In this document: positions 6,563-7,358 of the stretch, in pieces
Layout of the letters: the number at the start of each line of letters is the position of its first letter
Position numbering within the stretch: position 1 is the stretch's first letter
NCBI GenBank assembly: GCA_027295555.1
Contig: JAPUKT010000363.1
Location: 1-7,358, forward strand
Source: Deltaproteobacteria bacterium
Lineage (GTDB): Bacteria; Myxococcota_A; Polyangia; Polyangiales; Houyiibacteriaceae
Length of the DNA stretch: 7,358 bases
Direction: 5' to 3'
Notes under the pieces: model-generated
Told to the model about the DNA's origin: nothing
The model's database searches: none
Seen by the model: the letters and a program-made list of their open reading frames with translations, nothing else
Translations under genes and position numbers: made by a program

Positions 6563-7358
6563 CGCAAGCTCCGTGCAAAGTCGAGCAGCTCCCGAGCCAA
6601 GACTACCCGATCTTCTCGGGCCTGGATCAAGATGTTGGTTTCGAGCACGGGGAAGGTTGCGGGGAACGCATCGCCCTCATGAACGACGAACCCGTCGAGA
6701 AAGTCTTCGTAGTGCATCGCGACTTGGTGGGCGGAAGCAGCCTCGCCCTCGAGTTGCGCGATCATCGAAGCCAGCGGACCCTTGACCGCTTGGCCGCCGA
6801 GGATAGGGCTGACCGCCACCGTAGGCTTTTCTCGCAGTACCTCCCGGAAACCATCGAGGGAGATGATGGGATCGATCGACACGTACGGGTTCGATGGGCA
6901 GATCACTACCAGGTCTGCCGAACCAAGCGCTTCCATCACCTTGGCTGTGGGTTCGGTGGCCCCTCCATGCTCGATCCGTCTCACCTCGGGAATTGCCCGC
7001 GCGCGCACCAACCAGTCTTGAAACACCATCTCGTCGCCGCTGCGCGTGACGATCGTCGTCGGGCGTGGAGAATCGCTCATCGGCAGGATCGAGCGCGCTA
7101 CGCCGAGCCCCTTGCAGAGCTTCGCGGTGGCCTGAGTCAGCGACTCCCCGGCTGCAAGGGCGCGTGACCGGAGCAGGTGCGTCACCAAGTCGCGGTCACC
7201 CAACCGAAACCATGCGTCCGCCCCGCGCCGCTCGGCCTCCTCGAGCGCGCGGAACGTGTCGCCCTCGATGCCCCAACCGCGCTCTTCCGGCGACAACACC
7301 TCGGATAGACGTGACTTTCCGCGGTCGAACCCTTTGATCGGAATCAATGCCCAGGTGC
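6559..7358 (-). CDS. cofD: CofD/FbiA transferase, 5' end abnormal (cofC-cofD chimeric frame, partial)
   Basis: CofD transfers the phospho-acid moiety from the CofC product to Fo, giving F420-0 or dehydro-F420-0. The frame from 7278 down to 6559 is clearly CofD: GWGIEGDTFRALEEA, WFRLGDRDLVTHLLRSR, VICPSNPYVSIDPI and VSPILGGQAVKGPLASM are all family signatures, and the C-terminus looks complete. About 60 N-terminal residues normally preceding GWGI, including the GGVGGA-type glycine-rich start and NTGDD motif, are absent. In their place the frame reads the CofC N-terminus (LIPIKGFDRGKSRLSEVLSPEER) without interruption and stays open to the window edge, so no true start is seen; a TTG at 7347 is merely the leucine of the repeated stretch. 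As it stands the protein would probably be inactive. Either this is an assembly or library chimera and the real gene is intact, or a genuine rearrangement. The stop overlaps the cofC start. Confidence 0.85.
   Translation of the reverse strand, partial: TWALIPIKGFDRGKSRLSEVLSPEERGWGIEGDTFRALEEAERRGADAWFRLGDRDLVTHLLRSRALAAGESLTQATAKLCKGLGVARSILPMSDSPRPTTIVTRSGDEMVFQDWLVRARAIPEVRRIEHGGATEPTAKVMEALGSADLVVICPSNPYVSIDPIISLDGFREVLREKPTVAVSPILGGQAVKGPLASMIAQLEGEAASAHQVAMHYEDFLDGFVVHEGDAFPATFPVLETNILIQAREDRVVLARELLDFARSLR
7281..7358. repeat. Direct repeat, copy 2 (fused to truncated cofD at the window edge)
   Basis: This is the second copy of the cofC 5' segment, ending exactly at the last base of the window, so its true extent is unknown. 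It is joined in frame to cofD. The single mismatch and the next difference outward (6479/7279) are both synonymous third-position changes in the shared Pro-Glu-Glu-Arg codons at the junction. Confidence 0.95.

Noticed and set aside
6547..7167. 206-codon plus-strand frame opposite cofD
   Set aside because: The opposite strand carries clear CofD signatures throughout; this frame is a shadow.

Overview
The window is a compact, GC-rich bacterial segment devoted to the deazaflavin cofactor F420. It holds four genes on the plus strand converging on four genes on the minus strand, with almost no free intergenic DNA. No RNA gene, transposon or CRISPR array was seen. The dense packing, GC-rich third codon positions and separate cofG and cofH genes (not the fused fbiC of actinobacteria) suggest an uncultured or environmental Gram-negative lineage, perhaps in the Myxococcota, former Deltaproteobacteria, Binatota or Tectomicrobia sphere. 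That placement is inference only.

Plus arm (56-4165): a luciferase-like, probably F420-dependent oxidoreductase; then cofG and cofH, the two radical-SAM halves of Fo synthase; then a classical NADP(H)-type short-chain dehydrogenase. The first three genes are joined by 4-bp ATGA stop/start overlaps, so they are very likely one translationally coupled operon. The dehydrogenase follows after 11 bp with its own Shine-Dalgarno-like site.

Minus arm (7358-4124, read right to left): a cofD-like gene whose 5' end is abnormal, cofC (ATGA overlap with cofD), a Rieske non-haem iron oxygenase with its domains in inverted order, and a small deazaflavin-dependent nitroreductase/quinone-reductase family protein. 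The two arms overlap tail to tail by 42 bp.

How it works together: CofG and CofH make Fo from a tyrosine-derived and a flavin-pathway precursor. CofC activates a phospho-acid with GTP, and CofD joins it to Fo. The polyglutamate ligase (cofE/fbiB) is not in the window. The luciferase-like and nitroreductase-family proteins are likely F420H2 users. With the dehydrogenase and Rieske oxygenase they could form a redox pathway on a hydrophobic, perhaps steroid- or terpenoid-like, substrate; that substrate is a guess.

Two points stand out. The Rieske oxygenase carries its [2Fe-2S] domain at the C-terminus, after the catalytic domain. The cofD reading frame has lost its normal N-terminus and instead begins with a near-perfect copy of the start of cofC. 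This forms a 78-bp direct repeat that runs exactly to the window edge, which may be an assembly chimera and should be checked before anything is built on it.
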